Of a stretch of DNA of 64,000 nucleotides, positions 8,900 to 17,544 are shown in pieces; position 1 is the first letter of the stretch; each line of letters starts with the position of its first letter. Made by a program: the position numbers and the translations under genes. The notes under the pieces were generated by a model. It was not told where the DNA came from. It worked only from the letters and a program-made list of their open reading frames with translations, and ran no database searches. Origin of the DNA: Pseudomonas sp. MYb185 (GTDB taxonomy: Bacteria > Pseudomonadota > Gammaproteobacteria > Pseudomonadales > Pseudomonadaceae). The stretch lies in NCBI RefSeq assembly GCF_002979975.1, contig NZ_PCQD01000005.1, positions 316,071 through 380,070 of the forward strand, in the 5' to 3' direction.

Positions 8900-9690
8900 A
8901 TATGGGAGATGCTGAAGCACGTGCTCTGGCTTGGGCAGGCGGTGCAATGCTGGTAACCCTGCCGGTTGCCGCGCTTATTGCTGGAGTTGGCAGTGTTTTC
9001 GCCTTGTGGACCCAGTTGGGCGAAGACAATCAACAACAGGTCGAAGCAGTACTGCCGATCGTTGAGTCCAGATTGTCGCCGGTACTAGGGCTGAACGAAG
9101 CGCGACTGCAGAGCGGGGAGCGGGTATACATCAGTCATGGTGGTAATTTCTTCCTGGTCGGTAATCTGTTCCAAGTCACGGCGGAAGGAGTAGTCAATCT
9201 GACGGAGATCGCCCATAGGGAAGACCGCCTGGGTGAGCTGGCCAGCGTGCCGGAGGACCGTTTCCTCAGCTTTATTGCCAATGATGAGCGTGCTGTGGTG
9301 ACAGTCTTCACCGACACGAGCTGCCCGTACTGCCAGCTTCTTCACCGGGAAGTGGCCAAGCTCAACGAGTTGGGCATCACCGTACGTTACCTGGCGTTTC
9401 CCCGGGCCGGATTGAACTCCACCGTAGCCTCGCAAATGCAATCTGTCTGGTGCAGCTCTCAACCAGAGAATGCGCTGGAGCAGGCTTTTCAGGGTGGCTG
9501 GGTGCAGGTAGATCAAAACACATGTTCTGGAGCAGCTATTTCAACCGGTTTTGAACTGGGGCAGCGCTTTGGGGTTAGAGGAACGCCTGCTGTAGTGTTG
9601 CCCAACGGTGAGCTGGGGGAAGGGTATATGTCGGCTGCTCAACTTGCCGAGGCTATCAGCGCATCCAGCGCCGGGAGTGAGTCGCACTGA
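8896..9690 (+). CDS. DsbC/DsbG-like thioredoxin-fold protein of the ICE operon
   Basis: This 264-residue protein has an N-terminal membrane anchor (about residues 14-38), a DsbC-type dimerisation-like region and a thioredoxin fold. The redox motif CPYC is at about residue 143 (TDTSCPYCQLLHREV), and a cis-proline loop RGTPAVV comes later. It probably isomerises or reduces disulfides in the periplasmic transfer proteins, several of which are Cys-rich. It overlaps the ATPase gene by four bases. Confidence 0.85.
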   Translation: MNMGDAEARALAWAGGAMLVTLPVAALIAGVGSVFALWTQLGEDNQQQVEAVLPIVESRLSPVLGLNEARLQSGERVYISHGGNFFLVGNLFQVTAEGVVNLTEIAHREDRLGELASVPEDRFLSFIANDERAVVTVFTDTSCPYCQLLHREVAKLNELGITVRYLAFPRAGLNSTVASQMQSVWCSSQPENALEQAFQGGWVQVDQNTCSGAAISTGFELGQRFGVRGTPAVVLPNGELGEGYMSAAQLAEAISASSAGSESH

Positions 9691-9836
9691 GGTTTTGGTG
9701 TCGCATCAACAGGCAAGCATTGGTCGAACGTTGAAACACCAGCACATTACCCTAGAATAGCGCGGGCTGTTCTAGGGCCGTGGGTGGCTTTGCCTGGACA
9801 GCGATTAACGCTGTGCTTTCTCATCAAGGAATAAAA

Positions 9837-10097
9837 ATGAATCAAATATTTTTCATCAAGTCGATGCTCACTCCCAAAATCATTACGGTGGTGTACTGGC
9901 TTTTATTGGTGGGTGTTGTCTTTGCCGGTTTGGGTAGCATGTACACTGGGTTTGGTGGTTTTTCCTTCGGCAGCTTCATCAGGGGATTGTTCTATATCGT
10001 GATCGGCGCAGTGGGGGCTCGGATCTGGTGTGAGCTGATGATTGTGCTGTTCAAGATTCACGAAAACCTGCAAAAACTTGCCGACCGGGAGTCCTGA
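9837..10097 (+). CDS. DUF4282-type small membrane protein
   Basis: This 86-residue protein starts MNQIFFIKSMLTPKIITVVYW. It has two hydrophobic helices around a Gly/Phe-rich linker (GSMYTGFGGFSFGSFIRG) and a charged amphipathic end. The layout fits DUF4282. AAGGA eight bases upstream favours this start over an in-frame one at 9780. DUF4282 is not a core conjugation family, so its place in the operon is unusual. No function is known. Confidence 0.7.
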   Translation: MNQIFFIKSMLTPKIITVVYWLLLVGVVFAGLGSMYTGFGGFSFGSFIRGLFYIVIGAVGARIWCELMIVLFKIHENLQKLADRES

Positions 10098-10308
10098 CCG
10101 GCGATCCAGGCCTGTCTGAGGGGGACCTCAGTTCAGGCTTGAGCGGGTAGCTGCTACTACCCAACTACCTTCCCTTGATTGTCTGACGCGCTGAGCTATA
10201 AAGGTGGCCGAGCCAGAAAAAAGCTGGACTGCATTTAACATTCCCTGATGCGCCGACTGACAGTAGCCAGTCAATCTGTAGGTCTCATGCCTACGGAGCT
10301 TTTTCATC

Positions 10309-10722
10309 ATGCGTTTCATCACTATCGGTTTCACCTCGCTTGCCATGCTGGCCTGTTGGTCCAGTTCGATATTGGCAAGCCCCGAGGTCTTTACCGCATC
10401 CCATATTGAGCTGAGCAACCTACCTGAGAATGCCACAGTGGTGGAACTGGATGCTTTGGCTGGGCTGGATGAGCTGTTATCCCTGCAACTGCCGGGTGAT
10501 CCTGACATGGCCAGTGCCATTGCCCTGGAGCGTATGCAAAGTGCCAAATGGCTGGAAATGCGTGAACGGTATGAGCACGCCGCCATGGCGGTGGCTAGAG
10601 CCTGGATGCTGGGTGTCGAGAAGATCCCAGCGGTGGTGATCGATGGCCATGTCGTTTATGGCGAGACAGACGTGGCCACCGCTGTTGCGCTGATCGAGGA
10701 GGCCCTGATCCATGCTGAATAA
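10309..10722 (+). CDS. ICE protein, TIGR03757 (PFL_4709) family
   Basis: This 137-residue exported protein has a signal peptide ending near SSSILAS. A compact thioredoxin-like domain follows without the CXXC pair and contains VEKIPAVVIDGHVVYGETD. It matches TIGR03757. By position it is the TrbC/TraW-like periplasmic assembly factor. It overlaps the next gene by 11 bases. Confidence 0.87.
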   Translation: MRFITIGFTSLAMLACWSSSILASPEVFTASHIELSNLPENATVVELDALAGLDELLSLQLPGDPDMASAIALERMQSAKWLEMRERYEHAAMAVARAWMLGVEKIPAVVIDGHVVYGETDVATAVALIEEALIHAE

Positions 10723-11659
10723 ATCCATTCTGATCTGGGTTGCAGGGTTGGTTGCCGTCGCCGGCATTGCTGGCCAGGCACAGGCTGCCAGGCTGTCTAC
10801 GGCTGAGGTTATCTCTTCTGCTGCTTCCCCTGCCTGTGTCGATTACCAGGTGGTGGGCGTGTGTGCCTGGCTGCATTGTTCACTTGGGTGCCGAGTTAGA
10901 ACCTCAGTGAAGGTCAAGCACTATATCCCAGAGCTGGTGGTGTCCAGTTACAACAGGACTGGTGGCAACCCCTGGTCAGATGTGGCGGCGCTGAGCCCGC
11001 CGGTGGCAGGGGCGCAAGGCGGCGGAACCATGACCAACCGCCATAGCCACTCCAGAGACATCCTTCGGTTCAAGAATGTCGACGCCATTGGTCATCCCGC
11101 TACCTCGATGTTCTCGGCATTGACTGGTTTGCGCGGAATGGTATGTGCGTCTGGCACGGTATCCATGAAGCCTCACTTCTTCTCAACACTGGATTTTGTG
11201 GGGTGGCGGCAAGCACTGGTGGAGATGTTGTACCCAGAAGCCTATGTCCCAGGTATGCGCGAGCTGGGGCGAGCAGGGGATGTATGGGGCAACATCTATC
11301 CGCGTAGCGGCTTTGTATCTCAATCAGACGACTATCGTGGGGCTGCGCTGGCAGCTCAGCGTGTGGCGGACCTGGTTACCCGTAGCGGCTCTCCTCATGT
11401 CTACCAACCGCTTACGCCGAGTTCTCGGGATGGGTGGTGGCCACCATCGCCAGTGCTGGAAGGCAATGCTGGGACTCACAAATGGCAGGCGTTGTCACCC
11501 AGAAGCGAGGGCAGCTGCGATGTGTGGCCGGATCGAGGGCAGCTTGCCTCGTATGGCGATCGCACTGATGGCTCAGGTGACTATGCATGGGCTCTATGGC
11601 GACCGTATAGCTGCTGTGAGCGGCGTGGTCAGCGGCTGCTATGGCATACAGGAGGTTGA
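10712..11659 (+). CDS. ICE protein, TIGR03756 (PFL_4710) family
   Basis: This 315-residue exported protein has a signal peptide MLNKSILIWVAGLVAVAGIA ending near AQA. Several cysteines follow (SPACVDYQVVGVCAWLHCSL), as in TraU-like proteins. It matches TIGR03756 and is required for mating-pair formation in related systems. The Cys content fits the DsbC-like protein encoded upstream. Confidence 0.88.
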   Translation: MLNKSILIWVAGLVAVAGIAGQAQAARLSTAEVISSAASPACVDYQVVGVCAWLHCSLGCRVRTSVKVKHYIPELVVSSYNRTGGNPWSDVAALSPPVAGAQGGGTMTNRHSHSRDILRFKNVDAIGHPATSMFSALTGLRGMVCASGTVSMKPHFFSTLDFVGWRQALVEMLYPEAYVPGMRELGRAGDVWGNIYPRSGFVSQSDDYRGAALAAQRVADLVTRSGSPHVYQPLTPSSRDGWWPPSPVLEGNAGTHKWQALSPRSEGSCDVWPDRGQLASYGDRTDGSGDYAWALWRPYSCCERRGQRLLWHTGG

Positions 11660-11661
11660 AT

Positions 11662-13098
11662 ATGAAGCGTACTATGCTGTTTTCCCTGGCTCTGATGAGT
11701 GCTGCAGCAAGCCATTCCACCCAGGCAGAGAATATCTATTACCGCATTGGCGGAGCCAGTCCGTTTTCAGTGTCGGCAACATCCGGCATCAACCTTCCGC
11801 CGGCGCCAATCCATATGGGCGTGCGTTGGAATGCCAATGCTACCTGCGGGAACTTTGACCTCGGCTATTCGGTATCGAATTCGCTCAATGGCGTCACCAA
11901 CACCTTTCAGAACCTGATGGGCAACGTGATCCAGAATGCCCAGGGAGCCGTGGCATCGCTACCGGCTTTGATCATTCAGCGTTCCTATCCGCAGTTGTAT
12001 GAGCTGCTAAGCAATGGTGTGCTGCAGGGGAGGATCGACTATGACAGAGGCAAGCTGTCGTGCCAGAACATGAGCGAGCAGATGGGCGACTGGATGATGG
12101 GCTCGCGTCTGCAGCAAGTGGCTACCGGGGAAGCGTGGGCCAATGCTGCTACGGCGACACGTGATCCAGTACAGGCACAGGAGCAGGTTGAGCAAACCCG
12201 TGGTAATGAGGGGGTGATCTGGGTAGGCGGTGCCAAACGCGGTGGCCAGGGGCAGCCGCCGATCAATGTGGTCACTGATGTGGCCATTGCGGGATACAAC
12301 CTGTTGCATGCGCGTACCGACCCGACCAGCTCGCAACCGGTAACCGGAGGTGGCGGCGGTTGGGGCGCGGCACCGGCCAATAGCGGGACCTGGCCAGGCG
12401 GCGGCAATCAGGCCGGTAGCACTGCTGCATCTGCCAGTGGGCTGTGCAGAGGTGGCATGTGCACCATCTGGGGGGAGCCTGAGGATGCTGCACGCTGGGT
12501 CAAGAAAGTAGTGGGTGAAACGACGCTTCAGACCTGCGATGGCTGTGAGCGCGGGGAAGGCCAAGCCGGTACAGGCCTGATGAAAGACCTGGAAGAAGAG
12601 CAGAAAGACATACTGGACATGCTGATGCAGCTGCTGGCTGGTGCTGCGCCGATTACCCCAGACAACCTGCGACAGGTCTCCGGTGGTGAAGGCCTGGCAG
12701 TGTCGCGGAACGTGATCGAGGCGATCCGGACAGATCCTGATTCCGAATTGCTGGCTCACCGGCTTTCCAGTGAGATGGCTTTATCCAGGACGTTGATCAA
12801 GGCCATGTGGGCGAGGCGAATTCTGATGGCGGGTATGACCGAGCCCTCGATCTCGGAGGGCACCGCCAGTGAGCAGTCCCCAGTCGGTCCAGCTCTGAAG
12901 CAGAAGGTGGAGGCACTGGATCGTGATATAGCGGCCTTGAAGACCGAGCTGGAGATCCGTACGGCGATGGCCAGTAACACGGCTGTGGTCGCTCTGGAGC
13001 GTGCTGCCGGTCGTTCGCAAGGAGCCAGTGAAGCTGAGACCTTTGTACCTGGCTCGACACTGGACAGTCGTGGCCGTCCTACAACTGGGGCGCCGTGA
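11662..13098 (+). CDS. ICE protein, TIGR03755 (PFL_4711) family
   Basis: This 478-residue exported protein has a signal peptide MKRTMLFSLALMSAAASHST ending near QAE. A central Gly-rich linker (about residues 215-255) and a C-terminal helical part (EALDRDIAALKTELEIRTAM) follow. It matches TIGR03755. The ATG at 11662, two bases after the previous stop, is used rather than the in-frame codon at 11641 because it places the signal peptide first. Confidence 0.88.
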   Translation: MKRTMLFSLALMSAAASHSTQAENIYYRIGGASPFSVSATSGINLPPAPIHMGVRWNANATCGNFDLGYSVSNSLNGVTNTFQNLMGNVIQNAQGAVASLPALIIQRSYPQLYELLSNGVLQGRIDYDRGKLSCQNMSEQMGDWMMGSRLQQVATGEAWANAATATRDPVQAQEQVEQTRGNEGVIWVGGAKRGGQGQPPINVVTDVAIAGYNLLHARTDPTSSQPVTGGGGGWGAAPANSGTWPGGGNQAGSTAASASGLCRGGMCTIWGEPEDAARWVKKVVGETTLQTCDGCERGEGQAGTGLMKDLEEEQKDILDMLMQLLAGAAPITPDNLRQVSGGEGLAVSRNVIEAIRTDPDSELLAHRLSSEMALSRTLIKAMWARRILMAGMTEPSISEGTASEQSPVGPALKQKVEALDRDIAALKTELEIRTAMASNTAVVALERAAGRSQGASEAETFVPGSTLDSRGRPTTGAP

Positions 13099-14006
13099 TG
13101 ATGCAGAATGTGAGGGTGATCAAGCCTGCCGTGGTGGAACGGGATGAAAGTGGCCAGTGGGTTCATCCTGACCTGCCGGACTTTGATGATGATGTACAGG
13201 CATACCGGCGATGGGTCTATGAAGAGCAGCGGCTGGATATTACGCAGAGCCTCATGCCGGACAGCCAGGGCGAGAAAGCAGAGCAGGGCTGCGTCGGATG
13301 GAACCCGTTGCCCCCGGCAGGTCCCGGCTGGTTCATGCTGGCTATCGCTGACACCTGTGATGGACCTTGTGTCACCTGGGCCAGGCCCCAGCGGCGCAAG
13401 GGTATTCCACTCCTAGAGCGCAAGGCTCCTGAGCAGAACCGGGAACTCTGCCTGGAGCTGTTGCGCGATGTGATCAAGGGACCGGACATCACTTTCACAA
13501 ACCGCAATATCCTTTGTATCAGAGCGTTCTTGACCCCGGATAAACTGTATGTGATCCGGGGCAGTTTTGAAGCCATGCTCAAACGCCTATATGCGCACCG
13601 ATACAAGATAGGCGAAGGGACGCCGACCGTTGAGCAATTCATCAATCACGGGCTTATCGCCCCGCGCCAGTTGTTCGGGCTAAACACTGATGGCTCACGG
13701 CAACACAGCTTTGCCGTCATTGAAATAGAGCCTGGCATCATCTGGGGTGCGGGCGAGGCGAGGCCTGTGTACTGGTCACACCACCCCGTAGTCGAGGCTG
13801 CTACAGCGTCTGAGGAATCTCGGTCGAGTGATCCTGCCAGACATCAAGTGGACTGGGATACAGATCTGGCTTTCCTTCTCTGCACCAAGCCTCAAGAGGC
13901 TCTTCGGGAATCGTCAGATCTTTCAGAGCGGCATGTATGGCTATCCACTTGTCGCGAGGAATTAGATCGCGCACATCATGTAACGGCCAGGAATATTTCT
14001 GAATGA
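13095..14006 (+). CDS. ICE-associated hypothetical protein
   Basis: This 303-codon frame starts with an ATGATG that overlaps the previous stop. Residues 1-100 (RVIKPAVVERDESGQWVHPD, GCVGWNPLPPAGPGWFMLAI) look well conserved and soluble. The last 70 codons, from about 13800, run antisense to a convincing minus-strand gene and have poor protein character. The true product may have been shorter before that gene arrived. No function is recognised. Confidence 0.6.
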   Translation: MMMQNVRVIKPAVVERDESGQWVHPDLPDFDDDVQAYRRWVYEEQRLDITQSLMPDSQGEKAEQGCVGWNPLPPAGPGWFMLAIADTCDGPCVTWARPQRRKGIPLLERKAPEQNRELCLELLRDVIKGPDITFTNRNILCIRAFLTPDKLYVIRGSFEAMLKRLYAHRYKIGEGTPTVEQFINHGLIAPRQLFGLNTDGSRQHSFAVIEIEPGIIWGAGEARPVYWSHHPVVEAATASEESRSSDPARHQVDWDTDLAFLLCTKPQEALRESSDLSERHVWLSTCREELDRAHHVTARNISE

Positions 14007-14193
14007 TGGCATATTCAATAGCCTCGATACCTTTCAGATCCCAACTGTACTTCTGGGCCAACGCATTCCCTTGCACATATAAAGCAAAGACTTCGGCAAT
14101 GTATTTCCATTTGTGTGTATTGCGCTCTGTGTCTGGCGAATGCTTTTTGTATAAGTGTTCGATGAGTTTGTCATACGGGAAATTATCTTTCAT
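13801..14193 (-). CDS. Hypothetical protein inserted against the conjugation operon
   Basis: This 130-residue soluble protein is rich in Trp, Tyr and Lys (LIEHLYKKHSPDTERNTHKW, YSWDLKGIEAIEYAIIQKYS). GGAGG eight bases upstream supports the ATG at 14193 over an in-frame one at 14217. It lies on the opposite strand to every neighbour and overlaps the tail of the preceding plus-strand frame by about 200 bases. That points to a separate acquisition. No family is recognised. Confidence 0.65.
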   Translation of the reverse strand: MKDNFPYDKLIEHLYKKHSPDTERNTHKWKYIAEVFALYVQGNALAQKYSWDLKGIEAIEYAIIQKYSWPLHDVRDLIPRDKWIAIHAALKDLTIPEEPLEAWCREGKPDLYPSPLDVWQDHSTEIPQTL

Positions 14194-14291
14194 GCCGGAC
14201 CTCCGTTGGTTGGCCATTGGGTGTGTAGGAGCGCCAATCCTACCACCGGGCGCGTCCGGCTCCTTTTGTGCTCAACCCGGGGGGATCGCTG

Positions 14292-14648
14292 ATGCAGCAG
14301 AGTAGATTGATCAGCACTGCGGTGGTTGTAGTCTCTATTGCCGGAATGGTTCTGCTGGGCTTACTGATCGTGTATATCGGCTCGCGCCTGGCAGGCGGGC
14401 TAGATGCCTATGGTCAACTGCTGCTATCTGCCTGGCCGACTTTACTGGTGTGGCGGCTTGCGCTGTACGTCCTGCTCACCGTGCTGTGGGTTGGTCGGCT
14501 TCGTCAGCAGGTCGTGCGGTGGCTGAGGCAGGATGAGGACGGTGGCGTGGAAGGCTATGCCCGGCTCAGGCGGCTGGAATGGGCGGCGCTGGCCTTCGTG
14601 GTACTGCTTGAAATATACAATCTGAATGCAGCGTGGGGGCAGGCATGA
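14292..14648 (+). CDS. ICE operon hypothetical membrane protein
   Basis: This 118-residue protein has three hydrophobic segments (about residues 8-30, 40-68 and 95-112) with a charged cytoplasmic loop RQQVVRWLRQDEDGG. GGGGGGA precedes the ATG at 14292. The stop overlaps the TraG-like start (ATGA), so the two are coupled. Small membrane proteins occupy this slot in related ICEs. No function is assigned. Confidence 0.7.
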   Translation: MQQSRLISTAVVVVSIAGMVLLGLLIVYIGSRLAGGLDAYGQLLLSAWPTLLVWRLALYVLLTVLWVGRLRQQVVRWLRQDEDGGVEGYARLRRLEWAALAFVVLLEIYNLNAAWGQA

Positions 14649-16213
14649 ACGCGAACCTGATCGTTACCGACTACATGGAAGCACCTCTGCTACTGCTGGG
14701 CTGGATCGTCAATAACACGCTCTGGAACACCCTGATGGCGACCGGCCTGGCTGCGGTGCCCTTTGTCGCCATGATGGTCTCGGAATGGTTCCGCGCTCGC
14801 AGAGAGGGCGATGATGAGGGCAACAAGGGCAAGCTGGCACTTAACCGGATTGAGACCGGCCTGTACTCCATGGTGCTCTGTTACGCCTTTACTTGCTTGC
14901 CGTTGCTCAACGTATCCATCAACCCGGTCAACACCATAGTACGCACCGATGGAAGTGGAAATGCCTGCTCTGTGGCAGTAATCGGCGAAGGCGAGTGGAG
15001 TAGCAACACGATGAACTCGCTTTCCGGCCAGACTGCCAGTATTCCACTCTGGTGGGCCTTCGTGCATGTCATTTCAAAAGGGGTGACCAACAGTGCCGTG
15101 GCATCGATTCCCTGTACCCCGGACTGGCAGGCTATCGCAACAGAGGTTGACCTGCAGGAGGTTGGTGATCAGATCCTGAAGGCCGAGATCGCTGACTTCC
15201 AGCGGGCTTGCTATGGCGCGGCGCGGGACAAGCTGTTCCGTGAGCAGCCCACCATCGAGAGAAGCCTGGCGAAGGATGTTGCTTGGCTTGGCTCAAACCA
15301 TCTGCTTACCACTCCTGGCTTTTACGATACATTCTATGCGCCGCGTCCCATTCAGGGTTTTCCCTATGTGGAGGCGCGGGATTCGGCCAGGAGCAATACC
15401 GGGCCGGGGCAGCCGGGGTATCCAAGCTGTTCCGAGTGGTGGTCAGACGGTACCCAGGGGCTGTATAAGCGACTGCATGACGAAGTGAACCCGAGCCTCT
15501 GGACTACGCTGCAGGCAGCAGTGGGTGTGCATGACTCCGCTGAAGAGGCGGTGATCAGAAGAATGGTCAGTCCAAAGGAAGGGGCTGCCAATGGTAAGAC
15601 TGTAAACCCGGTGCGTGGGTATGGGGACGTTAACCTCGATGCCGGGGCACTTGGGCGCGCCGGCGCGGGGGCATCTCATGTTGTTTCTGGGGCGCTGGGT
15701 GCTGTGGGTGGAGCCTACATGGTGGCCAAGGAAAAGGCCGGCATGGACATGCTGAAGATGGCTCTACCTATGGTTCAGGCTGCCTTGGTCATGGCCGTGA
15801 TCATCTGTCTGCCCCTGATCATGGTCATGTCCGGCTACAGCATGAAGGTGGCTGGCACAGCGACTTTCGGGTTGTTCGCTCTGTGGTTTCTGACCTTCTG
15901 GTGGGAGCTGGCCAGGTGGTTGAGCAACAATCTGATTACCATGCTGTACGATGGTGGCGGCTCGTCAGGAGGACCCTTGGACGCTCTTTCTGGTGCGGTC
16001 AACCTGTATGACAAGTCGCTGTTGGTGCTTGTCGAACGGGCCATGTTTCTGGTGCTGCCGATGGTCTGGATGGCTGTGATGGCTTGGGCGGGATCGAATG
16101 TCGGAAGAGGGGTTGATAGTATGTTAACTGGCGGGACAAAAGGCGCACAAGCAGCAGGAGATAAGGCATCAGGTGCAGCAATAGGCGCGGCGACCAAAGG
16201 CAAGGTTCGGTAG
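14645..16213 (+). CDS. TraG N-terminal domain-containing conjugation protein
   Basis: This 522-residue polytopic inner-membrane protein has helices near residues 15-45, 80-95, 125-140, 375-400, 405-425 and 460-485. A long periplasmic loop with several cysteines lies between them. The layout and position match the TraG-N/VirB6-like protein of this ICE class, involved in mating-pair formation. The start at 14645 is set by the four-base overlap with the previous gene. It is the last gene of the main transfer operon here. Confidence 0.88.
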   Translation: MNANLIVTDYMEAPLLLLGWIVNNTLWNTLMATGLAAVPFVAMMVSEWFRARREGDDEGNKGKLALNRIETGLYSMVLCYAFTCLPLLNVSINPVNTIVRTDGSGNACSVAVIGEGEWSSNTMNSLSGQTASIPLWWAFVHVISKGVTNSAVASIPCTPDWQAIATEVDLQEVGDQILKAEIADFQRACYGAARDKLFREQPTIERSLAKDVAWLGSNHLLTTPGFYDTFYAPRPIQGFPYVEARDSARSNTGPGQPGYPSCSEWWSDGTQGLYKRLHDEVNPSLWTTLQAAVGVHDSAEEAVIRRMVSPKEGAANGKTVNPVRGYGDVNLDAGALGRAGAGASHVVSGALGAVGGAYMVAKEKAGMDMLKMALPMVQAALVMAVIICLPLIMVMSGYSMKVAGTATFGLFALWFLTFWWELARWLSNNLITMLYDGGGSSGGPLDALSGAVNLYDKSLLVLVERAMFLVLPMVWMAVMAWAGSNVGRGVDSMLTGGTKGAQAAGDKASGAAIGAATKGKVR

Positions 16214-16228
16214 GTTTTCTGCTACGGG

Positions 16229-16573
16229 TTATCCAATCCTCTCACCCGGGTAGACCCAGCCATCGACAGGATCATCCTTCAACCCGCAGCTAGGAGCTTC
16301 GTCTTCATCGTCATCTAAATGCTGAGACGCTTCAGCCAGAAAAGCCGCTACGGAACCTAGTGTAGAGAAGGTCGCATCAACAGCCCCTTGCATGGCTAGA
16401 ACGCGCACTGGGGTAGGGGGCAACTGCCGGATCTTGGCGGCGACTGTCTCCGCATCGTCGATCGGCTCGCCATAGATATTGCAGGCACGGCCATCAGCCC
16501 GCTGTGGCAGCTCCACGGCGGGTTTTTCTGTGACAATATCAGGGATCGGTTCCCCGTAGAGATTGAAGGCCAT
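16229..16573 (-). CDS. Hypothetical protein with two YGEPI repeats
   Basis: This 114-residue acidic protein starts MAFNLYGEPIPDIVTEKP and repeats the motif as NIYGEPIDDAETV about 28 residues later. A middle segment AMQGAVDATFSTLGSVAAFL and the tail GWVYPGERIG follow. GAGGGG upstream supports the ATG at 16573. It is convergent with the TraG-like gene and last in the minus-strand group that begins with the toxin-antitoxin pair. No family is recognised. Confidence 0.6.
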   Translation of the reverse strand: MAFNLYGEPIPDIVTEKPAVELPQRADGRACNIYGEPIDDAETVAAKIRQLPPTPVRVLAMQGAVDATFSTLGSVAAFLAEASQHLDDDEDEAPSCGLKDDPVDGWVYPGERIG

Positions 16574-16642
16574 GACGCCCCTCTGTAGCAAAATCGTGGC
16601 GATTCACTTGGAACATAGCGGCTGGGGATGGGGTTGTCCAGT

Positions 16643-16810
16643 TCAGCCAAAAACTCGCCCAAATACCCAGACTCCGATCAGGCCCAGTATGCCGAGGATG
16701 AGCAGACAGACCAAGATAAAGACCAAGCGAACCCAAAGCGTTACCAAAAACATACCGAATCGGCCTATAGAATGAGCGCAGGCGACGATCAATCTGTCTA
16801 TGAACTCCAT
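16643..16810 (-). CDS. Small membrane protein
   Basis: This 55-residue protein, MEFIDRLIVACAHSIGRFGM and onward, ends in a long hydrophobic stretch (LVTLWVRLVFILVCLLILGI, then LGLIGVWVFG). GGAG lies upstream of the ATG at 16810. A longer frame starting at 16894 would run into the toxin gene, so the short form is preferred. Function unknown. Confidence 0.5.
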   Translation of the reverse strand: MEFIDRLIVACAHSIGRFGMFLVTLWVRLVFILVCLLILGILGLIGVWVFGRVFG

Positions 16811-16853
16811 CAGCGTAATATCTCCAACGGTGTATCTGTCTTGCAGATAGCTT

Positions 16854-17177
16854 TCACTTGGCAATCCCCAGGAACAAGGCAAGACAGCGCTCAATCTCCA
16901 CTAAGGCATCCGCATCAATATGTCCGAAAGCCGGCCCAATCTTGTCCCGTTTGATCGTCATGGCCTTGTCCACCATCACTTGTGAAGGCTTCTTCAGGCC
17001 ATTTTCTACGCTGGGCTGGACCGTGATGCGTAGTAATGGAGCGCGGATCAGGGTGCTGGTTACTGGCAGAACAGTGATAGAGCTATGCTCGTTAAACAGG
17101 TCTGCCTGAATCACCAGTGCTGGCCTGGGTTTTCCAAAGTCGCCTGCCATGGCGACGGTCACGAAGTCACCTCGCAT
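16854..17177 (-). CDS. PemK/MazF-family toxin
   Basis: This 107-residue protein has the PemK/MazF fold: MRGDFVTVAMAGDFGKPRPA, ITVLPVTSTL and QVMVDKAMTIKRDKIGPAFG. The GDFGKPRPALVIQ strand and the conserved Thr/Ser in the second strand are the usual catalytic region of these mRNA interferases. The ATG at 17177 overlaps the antitoxin stop (ATGA); a GTG one codon earlier is also possible. It probably stabilises the ICE. Confidence 0.88.
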   Translation of the reverse strand: MRGDFVTVAMAGDFGKPRPALVIQADLFNEHSSITVLPVTSTLIRAPLLRITVQPSVENGLKKPSQVMVDKAMTIKRDKIGPAFGHIDADALVEIERCLALFLGIAK

Positions 17178-17401
17178 CACTCTGTCCAGCCTTCGATGTC
17201 CCCAAGAGCTTCATCCATAAAGTCCTGCATGTTATGGTCGGCGGAGTCTGCTTTGGCAGCAAGGCGGCTCTGGCGACGGCATTCCTCAGCGAAGTCCGGG
17301 CGTCGTGTATCAGGGACCCATATCTGCACCGGTCGAAGCCCTGACATACGCAGCGCGTCTCGGTGTTTCTGAACCCGTGAATTGACATGTGTGTTTGCCA
17401 T
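17177..17401 (-). CDS. MazE-type antitoxin (DUF3018-like)
   Basis: This 74-residue basic-then-acidic protein, MANTHVNSRVQKHRDALRMS, continues GLRPVQIWVPDTRRPDFAEE. This is the short DNA-binding antitoxin that precedes PemK-like toxins. AAGGAGG lies eight bases before the ATG at 17401. It probably represses its own promoter through the palindromes just upstream. Confidence 0.85.
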   Translation of the reverse strand: MANTHVNSRVQKHRDALRMSGLRPVQIWVPDTRRPDFAEECRRQSRLAAKADSADHNMQDFMDEALGDIEGWTE

Positions 17402-17419
17402 TCGACGAACCTCCTTTCT

Positions 17420-17462
17420 GTTACATGTAACCATGATAGATATGTTTTTTGTTACATGCAAC
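17420..17462 (-). promoter_or_regulatory. Paired operator palindromes of the toxin-antitoxin promoter
   Basis: GTTACATGTAAC at 17420-17431 is a perfect 12-base palindrome. GTTACATGCAAC at 17451-17462 is the same site with one changed base. Their centres are 31 bases apart, about three helical turns, directly before the antitoxin ribosome-binding site. This is the expected layout for cooperative autorepression. Confidence 0.7.
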
Positions 17463-17544
17463 AGAGCATGAATGAATAGCGATCAACGACGGCGCAAAGG
17501 GGGCTGCGTGTGTCAGAACTGAAAACCCATGGAGAGGAGAATAC

